DNA of 64,000 bases from Thalassobacillus pellis (GCF_016908295.1 NZ_JAFBDO010000002.1:806001-870000); one strand, 5' to 3'; positions 43,017 through 53,743 are shown, numbered from the stretch's first letter. Numbers and translations: made by a program. Notes: generated from the sequence alone by a model not told the origin.

Positions 43017-44518
43017 TGTGACTCGCCTCTATTTTCTATTTTCAACACGGCTACTGACATTGGCGGCAATTCAGCCTTTACTTTATTTCCTTGGACGGTT
43101 AAGTTTTCAAACATTGTCGGTTGGACAGCATTTGGCTGTTCAAAGGTATTATGGGCACTCATTTCATCGGCATATAAGATCTTTCCTGCTATCTCAGCAA
43201 TTTCCTTGCTCCAGCCGCGCAGCTCCATTTCTATTTCAGCTTCTCTTTTGTTATCCACGTTGCATAGGCTGATATGGATGTTATTGTCGCTATCTCTGGA
43301 AGCGGAAATGCTGACTTGTGGTATTTTTTCGCCGTCATTTGCAAAAGTGTCCGTATTCGTTTCAACAGATAATAGATCGGCATCCTGATGGACTTTATAC
43401 ATATCAAATACGTGATACGTAGGGGTAAGCAGCATCTTTTCCCCTTCTGTCAAAATCATCGATTGCAGGACATTCACTGTTTGGGCGATGTTCGCCATTT
43501 GGACACGGTTACAGTGATTATGGAAAATATTAAAATGCAGACCTGCAACAAGTGCATCCCGAATCGTGTTTTGCTGATAAAGGAAACCTGGGTTCGTCCC
43601 TTCCTCCACATCAAACCAGGTACCCCATTCATCAATGATCAATCCGACCCGCTGTTCTGGGTCATACTTGTCCATAATCGTGCTGTGCTTTGTAATAAGC
43701 GTATCCATATGAAGCGACTTTTTCATAGTCGTGAACCATTCATCTTCGGAAAAATCAGTAGCTGAACCTTTCTCTTCCCAAAAGTCACCGGGGATTGTGT
43801 AATAATGAAGACTGAGACCGTCCATGTATCGTGCAGCTTCTTTCATTAGTACCTCGGTCCAATGATAATTATCTACGTTTGGTCCACCGGCAATTTTATA
43901 AATCTTATTATCTCCATAATTACGTACATAGGTTTGGTAGCGGCGGTATAGATCGGCATAATATTCCGGCCGCATATTCCCCCCACAGCCCCAGTTCTCA
44001 TTTCCAACGCCAAAATAGGTTAAGTTCCATGGATCCTTTCTGCCATTTTCCTGCCGCCAGCCGGCCATAGGAGACTCGCCATCAAAGGTCATATACTCGA
44101 CCCATTCTGACATCTCCTGGACGGTCCCGCTTCCAACATTTCCGCATATATAAGGTTCACAGCCGAGCATTTCACACAGCATCATGAATTCATGCGTTCC
44201 AAAGTGGTTATTTTCCACCACGCCTCCCCAATGTGTATTGACCATTCTTTTCCGGTCTTCCCTTGGTCCTACTCCGTCTTTCCAATGATATTCATCGGCA
44301 AAACATCCTCCAGGCCACCGTAAGACAGGCACCTGTATTTGCTTCAATGCGTTTAAGACATCTGTCCGTATTCCGTTTTCATTTGGAATAGGAGAATCCT
44401 CTCCGACCCAAATACCTTCATATATACATCGCCCTAAGTGTTCTGAGAAATGTCCATAAATGTTTTTGTTTATTTTCCCTTTACGGATATCCGTATTAAT
44501 ATAAACCGTATTTTTCAT
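43013..44518 (-). CDS. Alpha-L-arabinofuranosidase, GH51 (second copy)
   Basis: A 501-aa intracellular GH51 enzyme, clearly distinct from AbfA at 38809 but with the same hallmarks: [22 protein letters not shown] near 19-40, [22 protein letters not shown] near 69-90, acid/base Glu in [11 protein letters not shown] near 172 and nucleophile Glu in [13 protein letters not shown] near 293. The [12 protein letters not shown] version is typical of the subgroup acting on short arabino- or arabinoxylo-oligosaccharides. It is third in the operon GH127-MFS-GH51-DUF6171. The ATG lacks a strong SD (GAGGAGAAAA lies close upstream). Confidence 0.94.
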   Translation of the reverse strand: MKNTVYINTDIRKGKINKNIYGHFSEHLGRCIYEGIWVGEDSPIPNENGIRTDVLNALKQIQVPVLRWPGGCFADEYHWKDGVGPREDRKRMVNTHWGGVVENNHFGTHEFMMLCEMLGCEPYICGNVGSGTVQEMSEWVEYMTFDGESPMAGWRQENGRKDPWNLTYFGVGNENWGCGGNMRPEYYADLYRRYQTYVRNYGDNKIYKIAGGPNVDNYHWTEVLMKEAARYMDGLSLHYYTIPGDFWEEKGSATDFSEDEWFTTMKKSLHMDTLITKHSTIMDKYDPEQRVGLIIDEWGTWFDVEEGTNPGFLYQQNTIRDALVAGLHFNIFHNHCNRVQMANIAQTVNVLQSMILTEGEKMLLTPTYHVFDMYKVHQDADLLSVETNTDTFANDGEKIPQVSISASRDSDNNIHISLCNVDNKREAEIEMELRGWSKEIAEIAGKILYADEMSAHNTFEQPNAVQPTMFENLTVQGNKVKAELPPMSVAVLKIENRGESQ

Positions 44519-44564
44519 TTTTCTCCTCCATATTCACAAAGTTTATATTTTTAAAACTTATAAT

Positions 44565-45749
44565 TCACCGGTGGTGCATGTGTTTTACTTTCATGGATGT
44601 CTTCGGACGAACAGCGGCACGGTAGTGAAAGACAATTAATATAACAGCTCCAAAGGTCACCAATGCCATCAGCTGATACAACACCGAAGAGCCGAAATGA
44701 TCGAAAATGCTTCCACCGACTGTTCCACCCAGTGCCCCTCCAAGTCCAAAACAGACGGAAGTCAGAATAGCCTGGCCGGTACTTCTCAGGTGATCCGGGA
44801 TGTAACTGACAGTCGTCTGCAGAGCCACCAGCCAAAAAAGTCCGAACGTGATTCCCTGGGAGAACTGGAGCAGTGTAATGATAGCCGGGGAATCGATCAA
44901 ACCATACAGGAGCCAGCGTATCGTGTAGAGAGAAGCAATGACTCCAAGTAAAAGGAGAGGATGGTAATCCATGACCCTTTTGGACAAAAAGTAAAAAACG
45001 GGTACCTCACTGATTGCTGCAAATCCCCATGCCATACCTATCATCGTGGCTGCAGCACCTAAATGTTCCAAATGCAATACAAGCATCGTATCATTGGTAC
45101 GATGCGGAATGATGATCAACAAACACAATAGTAAAAACGTAAGGAACGGAGCGTTTCGCAGTATTTCACCAATTCCTCTCAGACTGACCTTATTCGATGA
45201 CTGTCTGGTATTTTTTAAAAATAAGACTAAAAAAACAGTCAATAACGTGCTCGCCCATAACAGCAAATAGAGATTACCGATACCTGCCAACATCAGAATC
45301 GGACCGGATGTGATCGCCGTTAATGCAAACCCAATGGAACCCCACAACCTGATTTTTCCATATTGCTTCCGATCAGGACCTAGTGTTTTTATCGTCATGC
45401 TGTCAATTAACGGGGTACAAGGAGACAAAGCAAAATGAAACAAGAGGAAGGAAAGAAATACGATCCAGAAATTCTCCTGAAAGAAAACGCCAAAGCTGGC
45501 GGCTATCACGCCCATATACATAATAATGAGCAAGTATTTTATGGTTTTGTATTTGTCACTGACAAAGCCGACAAATGGCTGGGCTACGATACTGATCAGC
45601 GGCGCGACCCCCATAATTGTTCCTATTTCCACGGAAGAGAAACTTTGCTCACGTAAAAATAGAGGAAGATAAGGCAGGATGACTGCCTTTCCCCCAAAAT
45701 GCATAAATTGCAATGCCTTGAGAAAGGCAATTTGTTTATTCCCTTTCAT
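44565..45749 (-). CDS. MFS transporter, LacY/MFS_1-like
   Basis: A 394-aa carrier with 12 predicted membrane segments. The start FLKALQFMHFGGKAVILPYLPLFLREQSFSSVEIGTIM and GFVSDKYKTIKYL (loop 2-3 motif) are typical of the MFS_1-like/LacY-related group of sugar and nucleoside symporters. The start is taken at 45749 (MKGNKQ) behind AAAGGATGG; the GTG at 45770 has no SD. Placed between GH127 and GH51 genes, it probably imports beta- or alpha-arabinosides. Substrate not proven. Confidence 0.85.
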   Translation of the reverse strand: MKGNKQIAFLKALQFMHFGGKAVILPYLPLFLREQSFSSVEIGTIMGVAPLISIVAQPFVGFVSDKYKTIKYLLIIMYMGVIAASFGVFFQENFWIVFLSFLLFHFALSPCTPLIDSMTIKTLGPDRKQYGKIRLWGSIGFALTAITSGPILMLAGIGNLYLLLWASTLLTVFLVLFLKNTRQSSNKVSLRGIGEILRNAPFLTFLLLCLLIIIPHRTNDTMLVLHLEHLGAAATMIGMAWGFAAISEVPVFYFLSKRVMDYHPLLLLGVIASLYTIRWLLYGLIDSPAIITLLQFSQGITFGLFWLVALQTTVSYIPDHLRSTGQAILTSVCFGLGGALGGTVGGSIFDHFGSSVLYQLMALVTFGAVILIVFHYRAAVRPKTSMKVKHMHHR

Positions 45750-45834
45750 CTGATTCCATCCTTTGCTCACCAGAAAACAATCCAGGTGGCCTTTTTCCGC
45801 TTATACATTCATTTGGTAAGCAAACACACTATAT

Positions 45835-47772
45835 TCATATGGTTTCGTTCATCCAAACCAGCATTTCTCCAGGCTCCCTGTTACACCACGAGTAATACGG
45901 GATTGCCTTTATGGGGGCGGGTATGGTGGAAGCATGTGTGTTACTGTAAAGATCCTCACCCCAGGATGCCTCATCACGCCTTTCCGCTTCTCCATGGATG
46001 ACCGTAATCCCTCCTAAAAGATCCGGATCAAAAGAAGTTGAAAGCTTTGCGTTCTTAGGAAGAAAAAGATTGTGCAGATTGGCGCCATTATCCACTTCTT
46101 CCACACAGTAAACCAACGGGCCACGCTGCAGGGCGATTTTCCCGACATTTTCCCTTACGTTTGGATGAGCTTGGATACGCTCGATTGGCATGGCCAGCTT
46201 CAGGTGGACATGATCTCCTCTTTTCCACTCCCTGCGAAGATAGAAATAACCTTTTTCAAGGACAGCATCCTGCCTGATTTCTTCCCCGTTCACCGTAAGG
46301 CTTGCATCGTTACACCAGCCAGGGAGTCGTAATGCCAGCGTAAACACTTCTTCTTGTTCCGGATTTACAGTGAGATTAATCTCCCCATCCCATGGATAGT
46401 TGGTTTCCTGGACAATATCTACTTTCTGACCCTGAACATCTACCTGCTGCTTACTTCCGATATACAAATGAACATAGACAATGTCATTCTTTTGCGAGTA
46501 GATATAATGGCCAAGGGAAGAGATTAATCTGGCCAAATTTGGCGGGCAGCAAGCGCAGCCAAACCACTTTTGCCTGACAGGCTTTATATGCCGTTTATCT
46601 TTTCTTCGACTCATCTCAGGCGTCACTTCAAGTGGGTTGACATAGAAGAATCTTTTGCCGTCCAGATCCATGCCACTGATGGTCCCGTTATACAAGGCTC
46701 TTTCCATCACATCCGCATATTGGGCATCGGCTTCCACGCCAAGCATCCGCTTAGCCCAGAATACTAACCCGATGGACGCACAGGTTTCGGTATAAGAGGC
46801 ATCATTGGGCAAGTCATAGTCAGACGAAAATGCTTCGCCGAACTCCATGGAACCTATACCAGCAGTAATGTACATCTGTTTCTGCACAACATTTTTCCAT
46901 AAGGTTTTGCAAGCGTCCGTAAGTTCACTGCTGCCTGTAATCGCAGCCAAGTCAGCCATTGCGGAATACATATATACAGCTCTTACGGCATGTCCTACTG
47001 CAGACTGCTGTTCAGTTACAGGCAGGTGGGCCTGATGGTATCCATAGCTGTTGTCCCAGAAAAATCGGCTGGTATCTCCCCGTGCTTCTTTTTCTATGTC
47101 AAAATAATGCGGTGTCTTCCCTCTTTCTTCAATAAAAAACTGGCTCAGCTTCAAATATTTATCCTTCCCGGTAGCTTGATATAACCTTATCAGAGCAAGT
47201 TCAATTTCCTGGTGCCCAGGATAACCCGGTATTTTATCCCCTTCTCTCCCGAAAACGGAATCGATATAATCGGCGTACTTGGACATGATGTCTAAAAACT
47301 TCCGCTTACCTGTTGCATGGTAATACGCAACCGCAGCTTCCATTAAATGGCCGGCGCAATATAGTTCATGGTTATCGCGCAAATTTGTCCATCTTTTCTC
47401 CGGCTCTTTGATCGTATAATACGTATTCAAATATCCGTCTTCCCCCTGGGCTTTCTCCAGCAAATCGATCACTTCATCCGCCGTTTCCTCCAAGGAAGGA
47501 TCGGGATGGTTTTCTAAGCTGTAGGCAACCGCCTCCAGCCACTTGGCGACATCACTATCCTGAAAGACCATTCCATAAAATTCACCGCTTGCTTCCCCTG
47601 CAGCAATTCGAAAATTCTCGATAGCATGGCTTGGAGAAGCATCTGGGACATCGTCATTTAACGCTTTCCATTGGTAGGGGATAACCTCTTCACGAACAAT
47701 TTCCATATACTTCTGCCAAAATGGATCGGTAACTTCGGCAGCCTTCATTTTGTAAGTGCTGACGTTTTGCAA
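45835..47772 (-). CDS. Beta-L-arabinofuranosidase, GH127
   Basis: A 645-aa GH127 (former DUF1680) enzyme that removes beta-L-arabinofuranose, the type found in plant extensin and arabinogalactan side chains. Zinc and catalytic residues are recognisable: Glu in SYTETCASIGLVFWAKRML near 325 and the cysteine cluster FGCACCPPNLARL near 404-407, where the second Cys of the CC pair is the nucleophile in the family. An (alpha/alpha) barrel (DNHELYCAGHLMEAAVAYY near 130) precedes beta domains. The best start is TTG at 47772, 7 nt after GGAGG; the ATG at 47793 has no SD. It leads the operon. Confidence 0.93.
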   Translation of the reverse strand: MQNVSTYKMKAAEVTDPFWQKYMEIVREEVIPYQWKALNDDVPDASPSHAIENFRIAAGEASGEFYGMVFQDSDVAKWLEAVAYSLENHPDPSLEETADEVIDLLEKAQGEDGYLNTYYTIKEPEKRWTNLRDNHELYCAGHLMEAAVAYYHATGKRKFLDIMSKYADYIDSVFGREGDKIPGYPGHQEIELALIRLYQATGKDKYLKLSQFFIEERGKTPHYFDIEKEARGDTSRFFWDNSYGYHQAHLPVTEQQSAVGHAVRAVYMYSAMADLAAITGSSELTDACKTLWKNVVQKQMYITAGIGSMEFGEAFSSDYDLPNDASYTETCASIGLVFWAKRMLGVEADAQYADVMERALYNGTISGMDLDGKRFFYVNPLEVTPEMSRRKDKRHIKPVRQKWFGCACCPPNLARLISSLGHYIYSQKNDIVYVHLYIGSKQQVDVQGQKVDIVQETNYPWDGEINLTVNPEQEEVFTLALRLPGWCNDASLTVNGEEIRQDAVLEKGYFYLRREWKRGDHVHLKLAMPIERIQAHPNVRENVGKIALQRGPLVYCVEEVDNGANLHNLFLPKNAKLSTSFDPDLLGGITVIHGEAERRDEASWGEDLYSNTHASTIPAPIKAIPYYSWCNREPGEMLVWMNETI

Positions 47773-47876
47773 TTGAATTCCTCCACCCTCCATTTGTTTT
47801 GATAAATATCCATAAAACGAACTGCAAGACTTTAAAGCTATCATCCTCCTATTTTCCGGAGCCTAAAACCAACAAC

Positions 47877-47890
47877 ATATACGTACATTT
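47877..47890. promoter_or_regulatory. AraR-like box between divergent GH127 and arabinanase
   Basis: ATATACGTACATTT contains TACGTACAT. A looser TACGGTCGTA lies at 48055-48064. They stand in the 350-bp divergent region. No clear 36-bp partner was found. Confidence 0.45.
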
Positions 47891-48124
47891 AATTATTTTA
47901 CCACAAATTTTCGTTAATTTATTGATAATTTTGAATATTTATAGTAGTTTGATTCTATCGTTATATCCCTATAAGCCAATGGTTACAATGAAGGAAAGGA
48001 GGATAGCGCAGGAAATAAATTAAATTTCTCTAACTTTATTATTCTAAGAATTGGTACGGTCGTATTCTGTTTCAGGTATGGAAACAAACCCTGTTTAACC
48101 GTAGAAAGGGGAAAATAGAATAAT

Positions 48125-50548
48125 ATGAAACGAAACAACTTACAAGTGTGCATGAGTTACTTTTCCGCTGTTTTCGTAATCGCTTCATTGGTAATGTTTA
48201 CAAACTTTCCTGGTACTTTTGTTTATGCAGCCGATAACCATCAAGATCCCCCCGGCAAGAAACCACAACCATCCCAAGAAGAACCTCCGCCCGTATTTAA
48301 AGATGCGTCCGTGCACGATCCATCTGTCATTAAAGTAGAAGATACCTTTTATGTTTTCGGATCTCACCTTGCCGCAGCAAAAACAAAAGACTTTATGCAA
48401 TGGGAGCTTGTCGCTACGGGAGCAGATAAGGAGAATCCCCTGTTTGAAGATGTTACCAAGTCATTAGAGGAGACATTTGACTGGGCTCAGACAGATACAC
48501 TGTGGGCAGCAGATGTCACACAGCTGGAGAACGGTAAGTTTTATATGTATTACAATGCTTGTAAAGGAGATTCCCCGAGATCGGCGTTAGGAGTGGCTGT
48601 CGCCGATAACATTGAAGGGCCATATAAAGATCTGGGGATCATTCTGAAATCCGGGATGTGGGGAGAAACCAGTCCTGATGGCACCATCTATGATGCCAAA
48701 GTGCATCCCAATACAGTAGATCCGCACGTTTTTTATGATGAAGAAGGTGTCCTGTGGATGGTATACGGTTCTTACTCCGGAGGTATCTTCATTTTAGAAA
48801 TGGATCCGAAGACAGGAAAGCCCCTTCCCGGGCAAGGATATGGCAAAAAGCTTATCGGGGGAAACCACAGCAGGATCGAGGGCCCGTACATTCAATATAA
48901 CCCAGAAACAGACTATTATTATATGTATCTGTCATTCGGTGGACTTGATGCCCATGGTGGATATAACATGAGAGTCGTCCGTTCGAAAAACCCTGATGGG
49001 CCATATTATGATGCCGAAGGAAATGCGATGATAAATGTGAAAGCTGACCCTTCCCTGCCGCTGTTTGATGACCGTTCCATCGAACCATACGGGGTGAAAC
49101 TGATGGGCAACTATCTGTTCGAACGAAAAGTAGGCGAGCCAGGAACGGGTATCGGATCCGGAAAAGTTTCCCCAGGACATAACTCCGTATATTATGATTC
49201 CGAGACAGATCAGCAATTTCTGATATTTCATTCTCGTTTCCCTCAAAAAGGCGAAATGCATGAGATTCGTGTGCATCAGATGTTCATGAATGAAGAAGGC
49301 TGGCCTGTGGCAGCTCCTTATCGCTATGCCGGTGAAAGTCTGGATAAAGTATACAGGAAAGACTTAATTGGCGACTATAAATACATCAACCATGGCAAAG
49401 ATATTTCTGCCGCTATTAAAAAAGATGAAACCATACGACTGACAAAAAACAATAAAATTACCGGTGCAGTGAACGGCACCTGGAAAAAAACCGGCCATAA
49501 CAAAGCCGAACTGTTTTACGGCGGCGAACGATATACGGGGGTGTTCCTCCGGCAATGGAATCCGACCTCCAAATCTTTTGTCATGACGTTCACAGCACAA
49601 TCAAAAAAAGGAGTGTCCATCTGGGGCAGCAGAATGAAAGAGAAAACTCCAGAAGAAATCGTAGCGGCAGTTAAGGAGGACTTAACTCTCGAAGATACAG
49701 ATGAGGTTGTTAACGACCTTTCCCTGCCTACAGAAGGCATGAGACAAACACAAATTTCCTGGGAAACTTCTGATCCAAGTGTGATTACTGAAGATGGGAT
49801 TGTTACTCGCCCGGAGGCTGGTGAGGAAAAAGCTTCTGCGACACTGACAGCTACCATCACAAACGGAGAGGTCACCGCAACGAAGAGCTTTTCCATCGTC
49901 GTATTACCTAGAAAACCCGTTGGATTAACCGCTCATTTTCCTTTCGATGGTAACCTGGCAGATATCACTGGTAATACTGGAACAGGCTCTGTTATTGGGG
50001 AACGGATTGATCAGAAAGGCGGGAATATCACCTACGTGAACGGAACAGCCGGACAGGCCGCTATGTTCGATGGTTCATCTGGTGTACAGCTACCCGATGG
50101 ATTGATTTCTAGCGGCAGCTACTCCGTGGCTTTATGGTTAAAACCGGAACAATTTTCAACGTATACCACTACGTTCTTTGGGGCATCGGATCGTAATAAC
50201 TGGATAAGCCTGCTACCACAAGGACATAGTGGTGTTAACGGCAATACCATGGTCTGGGCAGCCTCTGCCAATGGATGGTATGATGCGAATGCTGGACTTA
50301 AAATACCTGCAGATAAATGGACCCACGTAGCCTTTACGGTTGATAACGGGGATATAACCATCTATATCAATGGCGACGCAGCTTTTTCCGGAAGTGGATT
50401 CCCTGATGTCTTTACTACTTCTGATGGAATTTTCACTCTCGGGGTAAACTGGTGGGATTCCCCTTATCAAGGCTTAATGGATGAAGTACGTGTGTATAAT
50501 GGTGCGCTTTCTCAGAAACAAGTTAACGAGCTGGCTGGGGAAGAATAA
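48125..50548 (+). CDS. Secreted endo-arabinanase, GH43 with LamG-like module
   Basis: An 807-aa extracellular enzyme. The signal peptide is about residues 1-35 (MKRNN start, VYA before AD). A Pro/Gln/Lys linker precedes a GH43 propeller: general base in SVHDPSVIK (about D65), modulating Asp in NTVDPHVFYDEEG near 199, general acid Glu in SRIEGPYIQYNPETD near 247 and the metal-site His in SPGHNSVYYD near 346. A beta-rich C-terminal region follows, then an Ig-like segment (about 515-597) and a LamG-type jelly roll (about 600-800: FPFDGNLADITGN, YSVALWLKPEQF, MDEVRVYNGALS). It resembles B. subtilis Abn2 with an added binding module. It is divergent from the GH127 operon. Confidence 0.92.
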   Translation: MKRNNLQVCMSYFSAVFVIASLVMFTNFPGTFVYAADNHQDPPGKKPQPSQEEPPPVFKDASVHDPSVIKVEDTFYVFGSHLAAAKTKDFMQWELVATGADKENPLFEDVTKSLEETFDWAQTDTLWAADVTQLENGKFYMYYNACKGDSPRSALGVAVADNIEGPYKDLGIILKSGMWGETSPDGTIYDAKVHPNTVDPHVFYDEEGVLWMVYGSYSGGIFILEMDPKTGKPLPGQGYGKKLIGGNHSRIEGPYIQYNPETDYYYMYLSFGGLDAHGGYNMRVVRSKNPDGPYYDAEGNAMINVKADPSLPLFDDRSIEPYGVKLMGNYLFERKVGEPGTGIGSGKVSPGHNSVYYDSETDQQFLIFHSRFPQKGEMHEIRVHQMFMNEEGWPVAAPYRYAGESLDKVYRKDLIGDYKYINHGKDISAAIKKDETIRLTKNNKITGAVNGTWKKTGHNKAELFYGGERYTGVFLRQWNPTSKSFVMTFTAQSKKGVSIWGSRMKEKTPEEIVAAVKEDLTLEDTDEVVNDLSLPTEGMRQTQISWETSDPSVITEDGIVTRPEAGEEKASATLTATITNGEVTATKSFSIVVLPRKPVGLTAHFPFDGNLADITGNTGTGSVIGERIDQKGGNITYVNGTAGQAAMFDGSSGVQLPDGLISSGSYSVALWLKPEQFSTYTTTFFGASDRNNWISLLPQGHSGVNGNTMVWAASANGWYDANAGLKIPADKWTHVAFTVDNGDITIYINGDAAFSGSGFPDVFTTSDGIFTLGVNWWDSPYQGLMDEVRVYNGALSQKQVNELAGEE

Positions 50549-50647
50549 ACTAAATCTCCGTCTAAAGTCGTAACAAATCCCCTTCGTTTGTTGGAAGAAA
50601 TCAAGTTTGAAAAATGATAAATTATTAACTATAAGAAGTAATGAATT

Positions 50648-50718
50648 ATAAGAGGGAGATATTTTATCCTTCAATTGTGCCCTCCCCAAGGAATCATTGG
50701 AATAAATCTCCCTCTTAT
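50648..50718. terminator. Inverted repeat between convergent genes
   Basis: ATAAGAGGGAGAT (50648-50660) and ATCTCCCTCTTAT (50706-50718) pair perfectly over 13 bp with a 45-nt loop; T-rich on the right. Probably a bidirectional terminator with a long loop. Confidence 0.55.
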
Positions 50719-50747
50719 TCTTCTTATATTATTATCCTCGTTTCCCC

Positions 50748-52574
50748 TTAACGGGAATGCTCTCCCAAATGTCTATTTAAAAATGCCAAGATTGCCTGGT
50801 TTGCTTCCAATTGGCTCTTTTTCTTGTTCAGCCCATGCCCTTCTCCTTCAAACACCTTATATTCTACCGGGATATTATTTTCCCTTGCCACCTTCACTAT
50901 TTCATCTGATTCAATTTGTAATACCCGCGGATCGTTCTCTCCCTGTAAAACGAGTAGCGGCTTGCAGATATTTTCCGCATGAAAAAGTGGAGAAATACTT
51001 CGCAAATAAGCTTCATCCGTATAAGGATTACCTACTTTCCTGTAAAATGCTTCTTTGATTACTTCAAACCATGGCGGCAGACTTTTCAAAGTCCGGACCC
51101 AGTTCGAAACTCCGCAAATATCGATTCCGACTTGAAAAGCATTCGGCTGAAAAGCGAGAGCTGCTAACACGATATACCCGCCATAACTGTGTCCCATGAT
51201 GCCAATTTTCTGTTCATCGATGATGCCGGTATCTGCGAGGAAGCGTTTGGCATCGATACAATCCGCCACGTCCAAATCCCCGTGTCTTAAGTCTGCAGCT
51301 TTGAAAAATGTCTTGCCGTAACCGGAGCTTCCTCTGTGATTGACAGCCAACACTGCATAGCCGTGTAAAGCCAAATACTGGAACTGTGCATTGTAATCCA
51401 CTCGCGTCTGGTCGCCAGGCCCCCCATGCACCCAAATGATTGCAGGGGCTTTTTGTTAGATGTCATACGATTTTGGGCGATAGAAAATCGCTGGTATGTC
51501 CACCCCATCTCTGGATGGGTAGCGGATAACTTCTGCCTCGATTAGATCGGTGGAAGCCACAGCGTGATGAAGCGTATCCACCATTTTTTTCGTTTGCCCA
51601 TCAGCGAGCATCACCATATATAAATGGTTAGGCGAAGTGGAGCCGTTAAGTAAAAAGCTGAAATATTTTTCTGATGGGGAGATTTTGACATTGGTCATTT
51701 GGGCGCTTGGAAAGTCCGGCAGCTCCACCCAGTCCCCCGTCACGGTATTCCATAGTCTCACTGCAGTTTGTGCATCTTCATTGATTCCCATATACATATA
51801 CCTGCTTTTGGAAGAGTACTGGACATACCAAATATCCCATACTTCCTGGTGAAACTGTTCTGCCTGCCCGGTAATCAAATCGTATTTGTTGAGATAAGTG
51901 AATTCCGAGTTTTCGTCCGTTCGGTAAAAGAGATACCGTTTATCAGGAGAAAATGTCTTCGCATCAAAAAAGACGTCACCCTGATGGGGACTGAGGCAGG
52001 TTTCCGTTTCTGACTGACGATCAAACAAAAAGATATTCGTATCACTGACGGAATACAGTTTATTAAAAGCAAGATATTGGAAATCATCCGACGCACAGCC
52101 AAATTGGTAAGCCTGGTCATTTTCATAGATTCGCTTAGATTGAAAGTTCTCGATATCCATTTCATAGATATCCATGAATTTGGCGTTTCTGCGATTGGAA
52201 CCATATAGAAACTTGGTTCCATCCTTGTTCCAGTCATAAAATTCCGCTGTCTCCGTTTCACAAGGCGTGAGATCCGTAATGGTACCATCCGACTCCCACA
52301 TGTAAATATGGCTCCGCTCATTTCCGCCTAAATCACTGTGGAACAAGAACCGATAATCGTTAGGAAAAGATGCAGCGATTTGTACAGCATTATCTGTTTG
52401 GAATGTTAATTGCTTCTTTTCTCCAGTGGCGACATCTATCCGGTAAGCATTCAGACATCCCGACTTATCACTCGAATAAAGCACATAGCGATCATCATAT
52501 GACCAGACATGATTCGTAATTTTTTCTGTATCCATTAAATGATCAAGCGTGATTTCATTAAACTGGTTATTCAT
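50748..52574 (-). pseudogene. S9 prolyl-oligopeptidase-like peptidase, in-frame TAA
   Basis: A serine peptidase of 608 residues if read through one stop. Residues 1-372 are the beta-propeller (repeats such as DYRFLFHSDLGGNERSHIY). The TAA is codon 373 (51456-51458), exactly at the propeller/hydrolase junction, in YRPKSYDI-stop-QKAPAIIWVHGGPG. The alpha/beta hydrolase follows in the same frame without any shift, with Ser in GHSYGGY near 459, Asp in GENDPRV and His in GEGHGLN. Both parts look otherwise intact, so this is a recent nonsense change, an assembly error or a readthrough site. Not part of the arabinose pathway. Confidence 0.85.
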
Positions 52575-52877
52575 GTTTTCCCCTCTTTCCGGTACTTTTT
52601 TATGCTAATTCTGATTCGAAAGAGGAGTGTCGAAAATAGATGGAAACAATTTTTTGATAATGCGTGATTTTATGTAAACGCAGCAGATAATTATACTTTT
52701 TAAGATTTAATAACAGAAACATGATTAGTAAGCCTCCTTTCCCATGAAGGTATTCAGCACAAAGATGATAACTTCCGAAATTTCTGAATTATTTCTGAGA
52801 TAATTGTACCATAAGCCTTACTTCCTTACAGATAATCAGGGGTGAAGCTAACCACAATGGTGAGTATAATAAGCGGA

Positions 52878-53020
52878 CGGGCGAGCGTATTTTGTGGCTG
52901 GGCGAGCGTATTCGGCTTACTGGCAAACATAAATTGCGGCTTGGGGAACGTATTCGGCTTACCGGCGAGCATATTTGGCGGTTGTGCGAGCATATTCGGC
53001 TTTCCAGCGAGTAAGTCCCG
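52878..53020 (+). repeat. 21-bp repeat array 3 (six units plus a degenerate one)
   Basis: Cores CGTATT, CATAAA or CATATT begin at 52886, 52907, 52928, 52949, 52970 and 52991, exactly 21 bp apart, with a decayed seventh near 53012. Typical unit: GGCTGGGCGAGCGTATTCGGC. Same orientation and period as arrays at 9790 and 12796. The rest of the gap 52575-52877 shows nothing beyond the A/T-rich promoter region of the S9 gene. Confidence 0.85.
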
Positions 53021-53061
53021 CACAGTAGAGCAATCCCCCTGCAAGCACTATGTTTCTTAAC

Positions 53062-53092
53062 ACAAAAAAGCGAAGCCCATCACAGACTTCAC
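53062..53092 (-). terminator. Possible terminator of the phosphatase gene
   Basis: On the minus strand GTGAAGTC and GGGCTTCGC form a modest stem followed by TTTTTTG. Confidence 0.5.
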
Positions 53093-53134
53093 TCCTTCCT
53101 TACTATTGAAGTTAAATTGTTTCCAAGCAATAAG

Positions 53135-53743
53135 CTATACACGATATACTTCATGACTAGGCAGCTCAAGCATGGACAGCTTACCGCCATATGCGGCACC
53201 TGTATCGATGTCGATCTGGTCATTGTAATAAGCGACCTCTTCCACTGGCGTATGGCCGTGAACGACTGTTTTGCCAAGCCCGATTGGCTCCATATGTCTC
53301 GTCCACAGCATCGTATCCTCCTTTTGGTCTTCCACTGCTATCTTCGGTTCGAGACCAGCATGGACAAAGATATAATCATCCGACTCATAGTATAGTCTTA
53401 AATTTTGCTTCATCCACTGCCGGTGCTCCTCCAGTTTTTCAGGAGAATCTTCATAAGATTTCCATGTCCTTGCTGCCCCGTTCATTTTCCATAACTCCAA
53501 AGCTTCCCCATCTTCTCGTGAGCGAATGAACAGGTCGTCATGGTTCCCTTTTATGGCAATCGCTCCATCGTTCTCAACGAGCTCTTTCACTTTTTCGACC
53601 ACTTCTTTTGAATGGGGGCCGCGGTCCACATAATCGCCAAGTAAAACCAGGCAATCTTCTTCCGGATTATAATCGGCCTGACCCAGTACCTTTTCGAGCT
53701 TGCCGATTTCCCCGTGGATATCGGATACGATTAAATGTCTCAT
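53135..53743 (-). CDS. PrpE-like metallophosphoesterase
   Basis: A 202-aa phosphatase of the PPP/bis(5'-nucleosyl)-tetraphosphatase type. Metal and catalytic motifs are SDIHGE at 7-12, LLGDYVDRGPHS near 34-45, IKGNHDDLF near 64-72, then FVHAGLEP near 125 and HGHTPVEE near 162. Such proteins (PrpE, and E. coli PrpA/PrpB and ApaH relatives) dephosphorylate proteins or cleave Ap4A. Target not predictable. The ATG is preceded by GGGGGAGC. It is a single gene, 94 nt from the next ORF. Confidence 0.9.
   Translation of the reverse strand: MRHLIVSDIHGEIGKLEKVLGQADYNPEEDCLVLLGDYVDRGPHSKEVVEKVKELVENDGAIAIKGNHDDLFIRSREDGEALELWKMNGAARTWKSYEDSPEKLEEHRQWMKQNLRLYYESDDYIFVHAGLEPKIAVEDQKEDTMLWTRHMEPIGLGKTVVHGHTPVEEVAYYNDQIDIDTGAAYGGKLSMLELPSHEVYRV

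Noticed and set aside
52826-53044. Minus-strand frame with LAGKPNT/LAQPPNM repeats
   Set aside because: Translation of 21-bp array 3 on the other strand. No SD and poor codon pattern outside the array.
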